From NCBI RefSeq assembly GCF_000337795.1, contig NZ_AOLP01000001.1:398975-462974 (forward strand): a DNA stretch of 64,000 nt. Direction: 5' to 3'. The notes beneath the pieces are model-generated. The model did not search any database. It was given only the letters and a program-made list of their open reading frames with translations, and was not told where the DNA came from. The stretch comes from Haloferax denitrificans ATCC 35960. GTDB taxonomy: Archaea; Halobacteriota; Halobacteria; Halobacteriales; Haloferacaceae. Of the stretch, positions 52,195 to 62,943 are shown piece by piece. The translations under genes were made by a program, and so were the position numbers. The first letter of the stretch is position 1. Each line of letters begins with the position of its first letter.

Positions 52195-52668
52195 ATGGCA
52201 ATCGAGTCGGGAGACCGAGTCGCGCTCGCGTACGTCGGACGCTTCGAAGACGGGACCGTCTTCAACACCTCGCGGTACGAGGTCGCAGTCGAGCACGGCC
52301 TGTTCGAGGCTCAAGAGAAGGACCGCGACGACTACGCCCCCCAGACGTTCGTCGTCGGCGCGGGGCAGATTATTCCGGGGCTCGACGAGGCAGTCGTCGG
52401 GATGGCGGCCGGCGAGGAGGCGACCGTGACCGTCCCGCCGGAAGACGCCTACGGCGAGTTCGACCCCGACCGAATCCGGACCTACGACCCCGAGACGTTC
52501 GAGGGGATGGTCGGCGAGACGCCCGAAGTCGGCCTGCACGTCCACGCCGAAAACGGGCTTCACGGCGACGTGACCGCCGTCCGCGACGACGAGGTCGACG
52601 TCGACTTCAACCACGAACTCGCGGGGAAGACGCTCGTCTTCGACATCGAAATCGTCGCCGTCCAGTAG
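52195..52668 (+). CDS. FKBP-type peptidyl-prolyl isomerase (SlyD-like)
   Basis: A 157-residue proline isomerase and chaperone. ALAYVGRFEDGTVFNTS opens the FKBP domain, and FVVGAGQIIPGLDEAVVGMAAGEEATVTVPPEDAYGE (about 60-97) is the signature. The region between (VGETPEVGLHVHAENGLHGDVTAVRDDEVDVDFNHELAGKTLVFDIEIV) is the insert-in-flap chaperone domain and closing strands. The Cys/His-rich metal tail of bacterial SlyD is absent. TTTTAT 28 nt upstream of the ATG supports the start. Confidence 0.94.
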   Translation: MAIESGDRVALAYVGRFEDGTVFNTSRYEVAVEHGLFEAQEKDRDDYAPQTFVVGAGQIIPGLDEAVVGMAAGEEATVTVPPEDAYGEFDPDRIRTYDPETFEGMVGETPEVGLHVHAENGLHGDVTAVRDDEVDVDFNHELAGKTLVFDIEIVAVQ

Positions 52669-52737
52669 GCGCTCGGGGCGTGTAGAGTCGCTTCTGCCGA
52701 GCGGCCGCACAGCGCACGGAACGAAACTCGCGACCCG

Positions 52738-53619
52738 CTACAGCGAGTGCTTCGGGACGATTTCCGGGTCGGGCGAGTAGTTGACCGCGGCCTCGACGCG
52801 GAACACGTCGGCGAGGAGTTCCTCGGTGACGACCTCGCGCGGCGGCCCCCAGTCGTACAGTTCGCCGTCCTGCATGGCGACGAGGTAGTCGGCGAACCGC
52901 GCGGCCTGCGCGATGTCGTGGAGGACGACCGCGACCGTCACGCCGCGTTCCTCGTTGAGTTGGCGGACCGTCTCCAGCACGCGGAGCTGGTGGTGTAAAT
53001 CGAGGTACGTCGTCGGCTCGTCGAGGAGGAGCACGTCGGTGTCCTGTGCGAGCACCATCGCAATCCACGCGAGTTGGCTCTGGCCGCCCGAGAGGTTGCC
53101 GATCTGTTTGTCGCGGATGTGGTCGACGCCCGCGAGGTCGATGGCGCGCTCGACCGCCTCGTGGTCGTCCTCGTTGACCTGCTCGAAGAAGCTCCGGTGG
53201 GGGTACCGGCCGTGGTAGACGAGGTCCTCGACGGTGAGCGACGTGGGCGAGTCGTGCTGTTGGGAGAGCATCCCCAACTCGCGGGCGAACGCCTTGTCGT
53301 CGTACTCGGAGATTGACTTCCCGTCGAGGTAGACGCTCCCGCTGTCGGGGCTGAGCTGTTTTGCGAGCGACTTCAGGAGCGTGCTCTTGCCGGAGCCGTT
53401 CGGTCCGACGAGCGCCGTGATTTCGCCGCGCGGGATGTCGATTCGGTCGCACTCGACGACCGGGCCCTCGCTCGTCGGATACGAGAGTTCGAGCGCGTCG
53501 CCGGTGAGCGCGCTCTGGCGGTCGGAGTCGCCTTCGACGCTCGCGTTTCCGCCCGCGTTCGCGTCCGTGTCACCGTGTTGTGCCATCTGTTGGGGGTTCT
53601 CCGATTGCTGGTTCGACAT
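52738..53619 (-). CDS. Iron-siderophore/cobalamin-type ABC ATPase
   Basis: A 293-residue ATPase of the FecE/FhuC/BtuD group. Walker A VGPNGSGKSTLLKSL near residue 75, LGMLSQQHDSPTSLTVEDLVYHGRYPH (typical of the group), signature LSGGQSQLAWIAMVL, Walker B LLLDEPTTYLDLHHQ and VVLHDIAQAAR are intact. A 40-residue polar N-terminal stretch precedes the domain. The ATG at 53617-53619 overlaps the permease stop (TGATG). Third large gene of the iron-box operon. Confidence 0.93.
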   Translation of the reverse strand: MSNQQSENPQQMAQHGDTDANAGGNASVEGDSDRQSALTGDALELSYPTSEGPVVECDRIDIPRGEITALVGPNGSGKSTLLKSLAKQLSPDSGSVYLDGKSISEYDDKAFARELGMLSQQHDSPTSLTVEDLVYHGRYPHRSFFEQVNEDDHEAVERAIDLAGVDHIRDKQIGNLSGGQSQLAWIAMVLAQDTDVLLLDEPTTYLDLHHQLRVLETVRQLNEERGVTVAVVLHDIAQAARFADYLVAMQDGELYDWGPPREVVTEELLADVFRVEAAVNYSPDPEIVPKHSL

Positions 53620-54734
53620 CACACTTCACCGATGTTCTGCTGTTTGCGCATGAGATAGAGGAAGTACGGCCCGCCGACGAGGCCCGTGACGACCCCGACC
53701 GGGAGCTGAATCGGGTTGAGCGCGAGGCGCGCGCCCACGTCGGCGGCGACCATCAGCGCCGGGCCGGCGAACAGACAGCCGACGACGAGGCGCTTGTAGT
53801 CGCTCCCGACCACGTTCCGCACGAGGTGCGGGACGACGAGACCGACGAAGCCGACGATGCCGGCGACGGCGATGCTCGCGGCGGCCGCGAGGACCGCGAC
53901 GCCCGAGAGGGCGAACCGGACCTTCTCGATGGACATCCCGAGCGAGCGGGCGGTCTGCTCGCCGAGGAGCAGGACGTTGAGCTGTCGGGAGCTTCCGAGC
54001 GCGAGGGCGACGGCGATGATGGACCACGGGAGGGCCATGCGGACCTGCTCCCAGTCCGTGCCGGTGAGCGAGCCGGTCGTCCACGCGATGGCCGACTGGA
54101 CGACGCCGATGTCGTCGACGAAGAAGAAAAGCCCCGTCTGGAGGCTCTGGAAGACGGTGCCGACGATGACGCCCGCGAGGACGAGCCTGACCGGCGAGGT
54201 GCCGTTCTTCCACGCGATGAGGTAGACGAGGACGAACGCGAACATCCCGCCGAGCGCCGCCAGAAGCGGGAGGTACGCCGCGAGCCCCGAGAAGACGACG
54301 AGCGTGAGGAGGATGAGCAGTCCGGCCCCCGACGAGACGCCGAGGATGAACGGACTGGCCAGTTCGTTCCGGGTGACCGCCTGAAAGATAGCGCCGGAAA
54401 TCGCGAGGTTCGCGCCGACGAGAATGGCGACGAACACCCGCGGAAGCCGGATGTTCCAGACGATGAGCGTCTGTCGACCGAGTTCGGGGAGTTCGCCGCC
54501 GAGGAGGAACACCTGCCAGACGTGCGGGTCGAAGATGACCGCGGGGTCGAAGACGGCGCGCCACGCCTCGCCGATGGTCATCGAGAACGCGCCGAAGCTG
54601 ACCTGCACGAGGCCGCCGGCCACGACGACGACGAGGCTGGCGAGACAAAGCGACAGGAGCGAGCCGTCTATCCAGCCGAACAGCCGGGTCAGCGCCGACC
54701 CGGAGGACTGTTCGGTCGGCGTCGTCCCGCTCAC
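53619..54734 (-). CDS. FecCD/BtuC-family ABC permease
   Basis: A 371-residue permease with about ten helices, GTG start at 54732-54734. RLPRVFVAILVGANLAISGAIFQAVTRNELASPFILGVSSGAGL is the FecCD signature (RLPR-x-hhAhhhGAALAhSGhhhQ-x-hhRNPLAsPxhLGhssGA). VAGIVGFVGLVVPHLVRNVVGSDYKRL is the later GxIxFVGLhVPHhhR block. It imports iron chelates or cobalamin. No binding protein gene is next to it in this window. The start overlaps the stop of the flavin reductase gene (GTGA). Confidence 0.94.
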   Translation of the reverse strand: MSGTTPTEQSSGSALTRLFGWIDGSLLSLCLASLVVVVAGGLVQVSFGAFSMTIGEAWRAVFDPAVIFDPHVWQVFLLGGELPELGRQTLIVWNIRLPRVFVAILVGANLAISGAIFQAVTRNELASPFILGVSSGAGLLILLTLVVFSGLAAYLPLLAALGGMFAFVLVYLIAWKNGTSPVRLVLAGVIVGTVFQSLQTGLFFFVDDIGVVQSAIAWTTGSLTGTDWEQVRMALPWSIIAVALALGSSRQLNVLLLGEQTARSLGMSIEKVRFALSGVAVLAAAASIAVAGIVGFVGLVVPHLVRNVVGSDYKRLVVGCLFAGPALMVAADVGARLALNPIQLPVGVVTGLVGGPYFLYLMRKQQNIGEV

Positions 54735-55717
54735 TGCTCGACACCCCCGAGTTCGCGCCCGTCGAGGTAGTCAGCGAGCGCCTCGTCGGGAAGCGCGTCG
54801 AGGACGCGCTCCGTGCCGATTGTCTCGACGAGGCGGCGGATGCCGCGGGGTTCCGCGGTCTCGACCTCGTGGGCGGTCCGGCGGGTGTCGAACGCCCGGT
54901 CGATGTAGGACTCGCGGAGTTCGGCGAGGCGCTCGTCGTCGAGGTCGGCGTCGTCCGGCACCTCGCTTTCGAACCACTCGCGCCAGCGGTCGCGGTCGCC
55001 CCACTCGCCTTGGAACTCGGTGTCGGCGCGGAGCCAGTCGTAGTGGGGCGCGAGGTCGCCGGGGAAGCCGCGCTCGCGCCGGCGGTCCTCGATGAGACAC
55101 CGGGCGACGTGACCGCCCTGTCCGGCCGCGATGCCGACCTGCGCGTTCCGAGCGCCCGAGGGCGCGGCGACGTACAGCCCCTCGACGGGGGTCCGACCGT
55201 CGTCGTCGGCGTAGTCGGAGTCGAAGTGCTCGTGGACCTCGCCGTGGTGGTCGTGTTCCTCGAACATCGCGTCGTCGTCGAGGCCGCGGAGGTAGTCGCC
55301 GTCGTACCACGCGGCGGCGACGACGTAGTCGGCTTCGACTCGACGGCCCTCCTGCGTGCGGACGACGAAGCGTCGGGCGTCGGCGTCGAACGCGTCCGAC
55401 TCGTCCTCGCTCGCGTCCGCGACTGCACCCTCGTCGCCCGGTCGCCCGACCGAGACGACCATGTCGGCGACGTAGTCCGCGCCGACCTCGGCGAGGTGTT
55501 CGTGCATGAGCGCGGTGAAGGTGTCCACGCCGATGCCGGCGGGGAAGCCGAGGTAGTTTTCGAGGTACGCACACCGGCGGAAGGCGGCGTTGCCCCGGTC
55601 GAAAACGACGGTGTCGAGACCGTAACGCGCGGTGAAGACGGCCGCGGCGCATCCCGAGGGACCGCCGCCGACGACGACCACGTCCGCCGATTCGGGGCCG
55701 GTGCCTTGAGCGGTCAC
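54731..55717 (-). CDS. FAD-dependent NAD(P) reductase, likely siderophore-linked
   Basis: A 328-residue flavoprotein, GTG start at 55715-55717. ADVVVVGGGPSGCAAAVFTARYGLDTVVFDRG is the FAD-binding Rossmann motif of the thioredoxin-reductase/TrxB-like group. EGLYVAAPSGARNAQVGIAAGQGGHVA is the second FAD block (GxxAxGD-like, altered). No CxxC redox pair is present, so it is not a thioredoxin reductase. The last 100 residues are charged and helical. It is the first large gene of an iron-box operon with a FecCD-type transporter; release of iron from an imported chelate is the best guess. Confidence 0.87.
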   Translation of the reverse strand: MTAQGTGPESADVVVVGGGPSGCAAAVFTARYGLDTVVFDRGNAAFRRCAYLENYLGFPAGIGVDTFTALMHEHLAEVGADYVADMVVSVGRPGDEGAVADASEDESDAFDADARRFVVRTQEGRRVEADYVVAAAWYDGDYLRGLDDDAMFEEHDHHGEVHEHFDSDYADDDGRTPVEGLYVAAPSGARNAQVGIAAGQGGHVARCLIEDRRRERGFPGDLAPHYDWLRADTEFQGEWGDRDRWREWFESEVPDDADLDDERLAELRESYIDRAFDTRRTAHEVETAEPRGIRRLVETIGTERVLDALPDEALADYLDGRELGGVEQ

Positions 55718-55720
55718 GGC

Positions 55721-55786
55721 TCAGACCCTCCCCGTGAGAACAGCCCATCGAAACGCGTGGTCGACGTCGACTCCGTCTTCGTTCAT
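55721..55786 (-). CDS. Putative 21-codon leader ORF after iron box 2
   Basis: ATG at 55784-55786, 21 codons (MNEDGVDVDHAFRWAVLTGRV), stop at 55721-55723, 3 nt before the reductase GTG. The TATA-like element (AATAAA at 55809-55814, TTTATT on the minus strand) is centred ~25 nt before the ATG, so transcription should start on or next to this ATG: a leaderless ORF. It begins 69 nt before the reductase start and in the same frame, as does the mini-ORF at 49102. It may be a true small protein or a translation-coupling leader. Confidence 0.48.
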   Translation of the reverse strand: MNEDGVDVDHAFRWAVLTGRV

Positions 55787-55791
55787 ACGTT

Positions 55792-55805
55792 TTAGGCGTC
55801 CCTAA
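55792..55805. promoter_or_regulatory. Iron-box-like operator, copy 2
   Basis: TTAGGCGTCCCTAA lies between the TATA-like AATAAA (55809-55814) and the predicted transcript start at about 55786. A DtxR-type repressor bound here would block polymerase. It is part of the matching set with 49085-49098 and 55828-55841. Confidence 0.68.
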
Positions 55806-55827
55806 TACAATAAACCACTTTCGGATT

Positions 55828-55841
55828 TTAGGGACTCCTAA
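55828..55841. promoter_or_regulatory. Iron-box-like operator, copy 3
   Basis: TTAGGGACTCCTAA begins 36 nt from box 2, upstream of the TATA-like element of the siderophore-type operon. Paired boxes on both sides of the TATA element would allow tight repression by two dimers. DoxX lies beyond but is transcribed toward this site, so the box serves the reductase side. Confidence 0.66.
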
Positions 55842-55943
55842 ACCACCGGAACGCTTCGAAACGGTCCGAAGGGAGGCTCACGTCCCGGATAATCGACAGT
55901 GTCGTCCAAGAGAAACGGCGCCGAACGCGGCCGGAGCGCCCCC

Positions 55944-56480
55944 TCAGCCGAGGAGGTACTTGAGCTTGGGCCGGCGGCGGACGAACTCCATCTCTTCGAG
56001 GTACGCGTCGAGGCCGAGGATGCGACCCGCCGCGAGCGCGCCGACGACGAGGAACATCACGAGCCCCAGCAGGTCGCCGTTGACAAGCCCGTGACCCCAC
56101 TCGGCGTTGCCGAGGTAGAAGAACGTCATGAGGAACGCTCCCCCGGCGGCGGCGAGGCGGACCGCGGCCCCGGTGACGAGCGCGAACCCGATGAGCGTCT
56201 CGCCCAGCGGGACCATGACGTTCGTGAACTCGAGCATCACCGGCGTCTGGCCGACCCACGCGAGGAACGCGTGGACCGGACCGGGCGCGCCGGCGGTGCC
56301 GTTGACGAGCCAGCCGCCCGCGTTAAACGGCTCGGCGGCGAGGTACTTCGTCACCCCCGCGTGGAGGAACCAGTACCCCGTGACGAGCCGGGCGAACACG
56401 AGCACGTAGCCGGTGACGCCCTCGGCGTAGTCGAACTCCATCCGGTTCCCCAGCATCTCGATTTCGCCGGTTGCGGCCAT
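55944..56480 (-). CDS. DoxX-family membrane protein
   Basis: A 178-residue protein with four helices. VFARLVTGYWFLHAGVTKYL at the start (R-x-x-h-G-x-x-F-x-x-A-G-x-x-K) and VPLGETLIGFALVTGAAVRLAAAGGAFLMTFFYLG in the middle are typical DoxX. DoxX relatives accompany thiosulfate:quinone oxidoreductase or oxidative-stress membrane complexes. Here no partner is adjacent. The gene ends 103 nt before iron box 3 and is probably its own unit. Confidence 0.88.
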   Translation of the reverse strand: MAATGEIEMLGNRMEFDYAEGVTGYVLVFARLVTGYWFLHAGVTKYLAAEPFNAGGWLVNGTAGAPGPVHAFLAWVGQTPVMLEFTNVMVPLGETLIGFALVTGAAVRLAAAGGAFLMTFFYLGNAEWGHGLVNGDLLGLVMFLVVGALAAGRILGLDAYLEEMEFVRRRPKLKYLLG

Positions 56481-56603
56481 CGTCTGTCACCTCACATGTG
56501 AAGCGTGGGCCGCCGAGAGGTTATAAATCCGGACCGGTTTTCGAATCCTCGGAATCTGGGAATCGGCGGCCGGCCTCAAGGGTCGCGGCGGCGCGTTTCC
56601 GGT

Positions 56604-57227
56604 ATGGCAGAGACGGACAGTTCAGCCGGCACGGACAGCGCGGGCGGTGCCGACGGCGTCTGGGACGCGAGTCACTGCGTCGGGACGCCGTACTGTCCCC
56701 CGCGGTGTCCGCGGTTCGTCAGCGAGACCGACCGGCCGCTCGTCGTCCGCCCGTACGACGCCGCCGACCGAGACGCCCTCGCAGAGATGTACCGCGACTA
56801 CGACCCCGCCGCCCGGTCGATGGGACTGCCGCCGGCGGACGAGGCGCACATCGCCGCGTGGCTCTCGAACCTCGTCGAGCGCGGCCGCAACTTCGTCGCC
56901 GTCGCCGACGAGGGAATCGTCGGCCACGCCGCGTACGTCGCGAGCGACGACCCGGAGCCGGAGCTCGCGGTGTTCGTCCATCAGGACAGCCACGACCGCG
57001 GCATCGGAACCGAACTCTGTCGTCACGCGCTCGCCGACGCCGCGGACGCCGACCGCGAGGCGCTCGTGCTCCACGTCGCCCCCGAGAATCAGCGGGCCGT
57101 CCACGTCTACCGCGAACTCGGGTTCGAAGCGGTCCCCGCACCGAGCGCGGACACGAAGATGCGTCTCGACTTGGGGTCGCCGGTCCCGCCGGCCGCGCGG
57201 CCGACGACCGACGCCGACGGCGGGTAG
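56604..57227 (+). CDS. GNAT-family N-acetyltransferase with Cys-bearing N-terminus
   Basis: A 207-residue enzyme. VVRPYDAADRDALAEMYRDYDPAARSMGLPPADEAHIAAWL and ELAVFVHQDSHDRGIGTELCRHAL (CoA loop), then LVLHVAPENQRAVHVYRELGFEAV, form a GNAT domain like that at 6483-7037. An extra N-terminal 45 residues include HCVGTPYCPPRCPRFVS with three Cys and one His, which may bind zinc. Start ATG 56604. Substrate unknown. Confidence 0.88.
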   Translation: MAETDSSAGTDSAGGADGVWDASHCVGTPYCPPRCPRFVSETDRPLVVRPYDAADRDALAEMYRDYDPAARSMGLPPADEAHIAAWLSNLVERGRNFVAVADEGIVGHAAYVASDDPEPELAVFVHQDSHDRGIGTELCRHALADAADADREALVLHVAPENQRAVHVYRELGFEAVPAPSADTKMRLDLGSPVPPAARPTTDADGG

Positions 57228-57241
57228 CTAGCCGCCGAGCC

Positions 57242-57601
57242 TCACTCGGGCGTGATGACGACCCCGTCGTCGTCGGCGTGGTCCATCGACACCTCGTGTC
57301 GCGTGTGGCGGGCGTGCGCGCGGGCCCACCGGCGGGCGCTGGCCTCGGAGAGGAACTGCTCGCCGTCGGGACACCGCCGACAGCTGACGACCCACGGCGA
57401 GACGTCGTCCGGGAAGTGACCGGTGTGGCGGCGATGGTCGAGCGCGAACTGCTCGACCGACTGGTTGCCCAACTGTAGCTCGTCCAGTTCGTACGAGAGG
57501 TCCCACTCCTCGCCGCACCGCGAACACGAGACGGTGGGCGTGTCGTCTATCGGAGCGGTGGGGGAGTGCGTGCGAAAGTCGTCGTCGCTCGGTGGAGACA
57601 C
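57242..57601 (-). CDS. Small Cys/His zinc-ribbon-like protein
   Basis: A 119-residue protein. VSCSRCGEEWDLSYELDEL and WVVSCRRCPDGEQFLSE supply two CxxC pairs about 45 residues apart, with HRRHTGHFPDD between, so one or two zinc sites are likely. The C-terminus ARRWARAHARHTRHEVSMDHADDDGVVI is His/Arg-rich, then acidic. The real start is unclear; I use GTG at 57599-57601, since the frame further up is Arg-rich and unlike a haloarchaeal protein. Confidence 0.65.
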   Translation of the reverse strand: MSPPSDDDFRTHSPTAPIDDTPTVSCSRCGEEWDLSYELDELQLGNQSVEQFALDHRRHTGHFPDDVSPWVVSCRRCPDGEQFLSEASARRWARAHARHTRHEVSMDHADDDGVVITPE

Positions 57602-57711
57602 AGACGGGGTTGGAACCGCGGCCTCTTGTAACCGCCTACAGCCGAAGTGAAAGACAGGCGGATGACAGTTCTCCGCGGGACCGGCACAACTCCGACTCGC
57701 CGCCCGCCGGT

Positions 57712-57894
57712 TCACTCCGCGCTCGACTCCCAGTCCCTGACCAGCGCGACGGCGAAAATCGTCAGCAGGGCGGCGATGCCGGCGTTTCGCGCGAAGTCCC
57801 CGGTGTCGCCGGCGGCGAGTCGAACGACGCCGAGCGCGAGGAGGAGTCCGATGACGAGCGCGAACAGGACGGTCGCCCACGACCGCGCGTGCAT
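57712..57894 (-). CDS. 60-residue two-helix membrane protein
   Basis: The sequence runs RSWATVLFALVIGLLLALGVVRLAAG, then NAGIAALLTIFAVALVRDWESS: two hydrophobic helices with a short polar loop. The ATG is at 57892-57894. It resembles many short haloarchaeal membrane proteins of unknown role, such as the 75-residue protein at 61849. Confidence 0.68.
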   Translation of the reverse strand: MHARSWATVLFALVIGLLLALGVVRLAAGDTGDFARNAGIAALLTIFAVALVRDWESSAE

Positions 57895-58030
57895 GGTCGA
57901 GCGTAGCGGGTCGCCGGCTAAAACCGTTCAGGTCGGCGCGTCGAAGCGACTTGTCGGTCGCGCCGTCCGATTCTTCGAGTCTTCATTCCGCGAGTCTTCT
58001 CGCCCGGTCCGGCCCGTCGTCGCCTCGGGG

Positions 58031-58228
58031 TCAGGCGCTCGCGTCGTAGCCCGCGTCTTCGACGGCCGCGACGAGGGCGTCGGTGTCGGCGTCGCCCTCG
58101 ACGGTCGCGCGCTCCGCCTCGCGGTCGGCGGTCGCGTCCTCGACGCCGTCGACGCCGGCGAGGGCGTCGGCGACGCACTGTTCGCAGTGTTCGCAGGTCA
58201 TCCCGGTGACGGTGAGGGTTGTCGGCAT
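58031..58228 (-). CDS. copZ: CopZ-like heavy-metal-associated (HMA) copper chaperone
   Basis: A 65-residue single HMA domain. LTVTGMTCEHCEQCVADAL has the metal site MTCxHC (Cys13 and Cys16), with an extra Cys at 19. VDGVEDATADREAERATVEGD and LVAAVEDAGYDAS complete the fold. It should carry Cu(I) to the CopA pump encoded nearby. It is divergent from the Lrp-TRASH regulator, with 131 nt between. The ATG at 58226-58228 gives the usual HMA start. Confidence 0.92.
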   Translation of the reverse strand: MPTTLTVTGMTCEHCEQCVADALAGVDGVEDATADREAERATVEGDADTDALVAAVEDAGYDASA

Positions 58229-58299
58229 ACGGTTCGAGGTAGGGGCTTCTCGATTTAGTGGATTTCCCTTTCGGTGGTTCGGCGAACCGGCGGTGTCTG

Positions 58300-58314
58300 C
58301 TTTCGAATCGAAAG
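58300..58314. promoter_or_regulatory. Palindrome in the copZ/regulator promoter region
   Basis: CTTTCGAATCGAAAG (arms CTTTCGA and TCGAAAG about a central A) lies 46 nt before the regulator ATG and 72 nt before the copZ ATG. A near copy sits before copA (59014-59028). It is a fair candidate for the binding site of the Lrp-TRASH regulator. Confidence 0.55.
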
Positions 58315-58359
58315 CCGAACGCGGGGAACACCTATGACATCGCGGTCCCAAACGGAGCC

Positions 58360-58959
58360 ATGCGCGCGCTCGACGAAACCGACCTCCACATCCTCGAACT
58401 CCTCGCCGAAGACGCCCGCCGACCGTTCAGCGACATCTCCGCCGAAGTCGGCCTCTCCGCGCCGGCGGTCTCCGACCGCATCGACCGCCTCCGCGAGGAG
58501 GGCATCATCCGTCGGTTCACCCTCGACCTCGACCAGTCGACGCTGTCGGGCGGGACGCCCGTCATCGTCAGGCTGACCGTCCGCCCGGAGTTCGTCGACG
58601 AGGTCCGCGACGCCCTCCGCGCGGCCGACCCGGTCCAACACCTGTTCGTCGCGGCCGACGGCGAGGTGACCGCCCACGCCCGACTCGACGGAAGCTCCGT
58701 CCGCGCCCAGTTAGACGACCTCGTCGACCTCTCGCGGGTCCGCGACTACGAGGTGAGCCTCGTGGAGTCCGCCGAGTGGACGCCGACGGTCAACGGGACC
58801 GGCTTCGCCCTCGAATGCGCCGAGTGCGGCAACACGGTGACGAGCGAGGGCGAGAGCGCCCACATCGGCGGGTCGCTCTACCACTTCTGCTGTTCGTCCT
58901 GTCTCGGCCGGTTCGAAGACCGATACGACCGCCTCGAAGCCGGCGCGACCGACGACTGA
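58360..58959 (+). CDS. Lrp/AsnC regulator with TRASH metal-sensing domain
   Basis: A 199-residue regulator. Residues 1-55 are an AsnC helix-turn-helix (LDETDLHILELLAEDARRPFSDISAEVGLSAPAVSDRIDRL). A ligand-binding-like domain follows. Residues ~150-190 form a TRASH zinc-finger-like domain: LECAECGNTVTSEGES..LYHFCCSSCLGRF, with the C-x19+-C-x3-C ligands. TRASH regulators of this make-up sense copper and control copper ATPases in haloarchaea. CTATGA about 25 nt upstream of the ATG fits a leaderless mRNA. It sits between copZ and copA. Confidence 0.92.
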   Translation: MRALDETDLHILELLAEDARRPFSDISAEVGLSAPAVSDRIDRLREEGIIRRFTLDLDQSTLSGGTPVIVRLTVRPEFVDEVRDALRAADPVQHLFVAADGEVTAHARLDGSSVRAQLDDLVDLSRVRDYEVSLVESAEWTPTVNGTGFALECAECGNTVTSEGESAHIGGSLYHFCCSSCLGRFEDRYDRLEAGATDD

Positions 58960-59013
58960 GCGGGCGGGCGACGGGCGGGCGGTGCTGGCGGCGACCGAGC
59001 GTCTGACCCGCCG

Positions 59014-59028
59014 GTTTCGAATCTAAAG
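59014..59028. promoter_or_regulatory. TTTCGA palindrome upstream of copA
   Basis: GTTTCGAATCTAAAG matches the copZ-side palindrome in 13 of 15 positions and lies 73 nt before the copA ATG. Confidence 0.5.
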
Positions 59029-59100
59029 TTCCGCCCCTCACGGACGTTCGGTTCTGAAGGGGCAACTGAGGTAAGCAAGGGGCACGTACGTCTATGTGAG

Positions 59101-61686
<2,586 letters not shown>

Positions 61687-61848
61687 TCGCCCGGTCCGGT
61701 CGACGCTCGCCGACCGCCCCCGGCGTTTCTGTTTCGTCTCCGCTTCGTGTCGGCCCGCGATGTCTCTACCGTGTCCCCGCTTGTCCCCGCTGTGTCCCCG
61801 CCGTGTTCCCGTCTCGCTTTTCTCCTCGCGGCGCGACGCTTCCGAGTG

Positions 61849-62076
61849 ATGATTCGTCGAGCCCTCGCGCGGACGGAGTCGTGGCCGTCGGTCGCCGTCA
61901 GCGCGTTCCTCGTCCTCGTCGGCCTCGGGACACTCGTGGAGGCCTCGTGGCGCTACGCACCCAGTGATTCGGCTCTCGCGGTCGCCGCGCTCCAGATACT
62001 CGGGTCGCTGTCGGCCGTCGCTATCGGAATCGGAATCGCGTGGCTCGAAGCGAAGACTGCGCGCGAAAAACGGTGA
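61849..62076 (+). CDS. 75-residue two-helix membrane protein
   Basis: SVAVSAFLVLVGLGTLVEASW and SALAVAALQILGSLSAVAIGIGIAW are two hydrophobic helices; both ends are basic (MIRRALARTESW and EAKTAREKR). ATG at 61849. No family is recognised. It is convergent with the gene at 62089. Confidence 0.62.
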   Translation: MIRRALARTESWPSVAVSAFLVLVGLGTLVEASWRYAPSDSALAVAALQILGSLSAVAIGIGIAWLEAKTAREKR

Positions 62077-62088
62077 CTGCCGCGGCGT

Positions 62089-62943
62089 TCAGTACCGCGA
62101 CGGGAGGAACGCCATGCCGACGAGGAGAATGCTCGTGGTGAACGAAACGATGGCGACACCCCAGAGGCCGTTTTCCGTCTCGTGGTAGTGCTCGATTTCG
62201 GACAGTTGGGCCTGATAGCTGTCGTAGTTCTGCGTCAGGACGAGGGTCTCGCCGTCCGGGAAGTACGCGAGGTACTGCTGTCCCGAGATGGACAGGTTCG
62301 CCTCGTTGTCGACGGTGACGGTGTTCTCCTCGGGAGCGAACCACTCGACGGTCACGCCGGACGTCTCGACAGCCGCGACGGTGACAGACTGGTTGTTGTA
62401 GCCGAAGGAGTCGCCCTCGGCGACGGTGCGCGTCTCGTTGGCCGGGAAGTACTCGTCGACCGAGACGAGCGTCGAGCCGTTGATGACGACGTAGCGCTCG
62501 CCGTCACGGGTGACGGTCTCGTTGTCGGCGTTCGAGTCGGCCTGGAGAATCGCGGTCTCGTTGTACAGTTCGACCAGCGTCGCCTCGCTGGGGTCCGAGA
62601 CGTTGGCGATTTCGACACGGTAGTCGGTGCCGTCGAGCGTGACAGTGCTCTCGTTGTCCCACGTCTCCGTGTACCGGGCCGACTCGTTCACGTACGTGAG
62701 CTCACCGGAACGGACCAGCGTCGTGCCGCCACCGTGGCCGCCCGACTCCTCCTCTTCGGTTATCGACGATACTGTGTACGCCTGGTCGCTACCGGGGACG
62801 GAGAACTCGTCTCCCTGTGCCAGCGAGTACTCGGGGTTCTCGAAACTGACCGACGGCGTCGATGCAGTCGCGATGAGCGAGTATGCACCGGCACCGATGA
62901 CCAGGAAGAACACGACGGAGATGACCGCGGCGCGTCGTTGCAT
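62089..62943 (-). CDS. Exported beta-rich membrane-anchored protein
   Basis: A 284-residue protein. MQRRAAVISVVFFLVIGAGAYSLIATAS is the N-terminal helix and GLWGVAIVSFTTSILLVGMAFLPS the C-terminal one, so the ~220 residues between are held outside the cell. They are acidic, rich in Asn-x-Ser/Thr sites (NESA, NVSD, NETA, NGST, NETR) and beta-like. No lipobox or catalytic motif. A TTATAC element about 27 nt upstream supports the ATG at 62941-62943 over the GTG 18 nt earlier. Function unknown. Confidence 0.75.
   Translation of the reverse strand: MQRRAAVISVVFFLVIGAGAYSLIATASTPSVSFENPEYSLAQGDEFSVPGSDQAYTVSSITEEEESGGHGGGTTLVRSGELTYVNESARYTETWDNESTVTLDGTDYRVEIANVSDPSEATLVELYNETAILQADSNADNETVTRDGERYVVINGSTLVSVDEYFPANETRTVAEGDSFGYNNQSVTVAAVETSGVTVEWFAPEENTVTVDNEANLSISGQQYLAYFPDGETLVLTQNYDSYQAQLSEIEHYHETENGLWGVAIVSFTTSILLVGMAFLPSRY

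Noticed and set aside
54731..55717. Thioredoxin reductase
   Set aside because: The FAD motif fits the group, but the CxxC redox pair is missing and the operon is of iron-uptake type.
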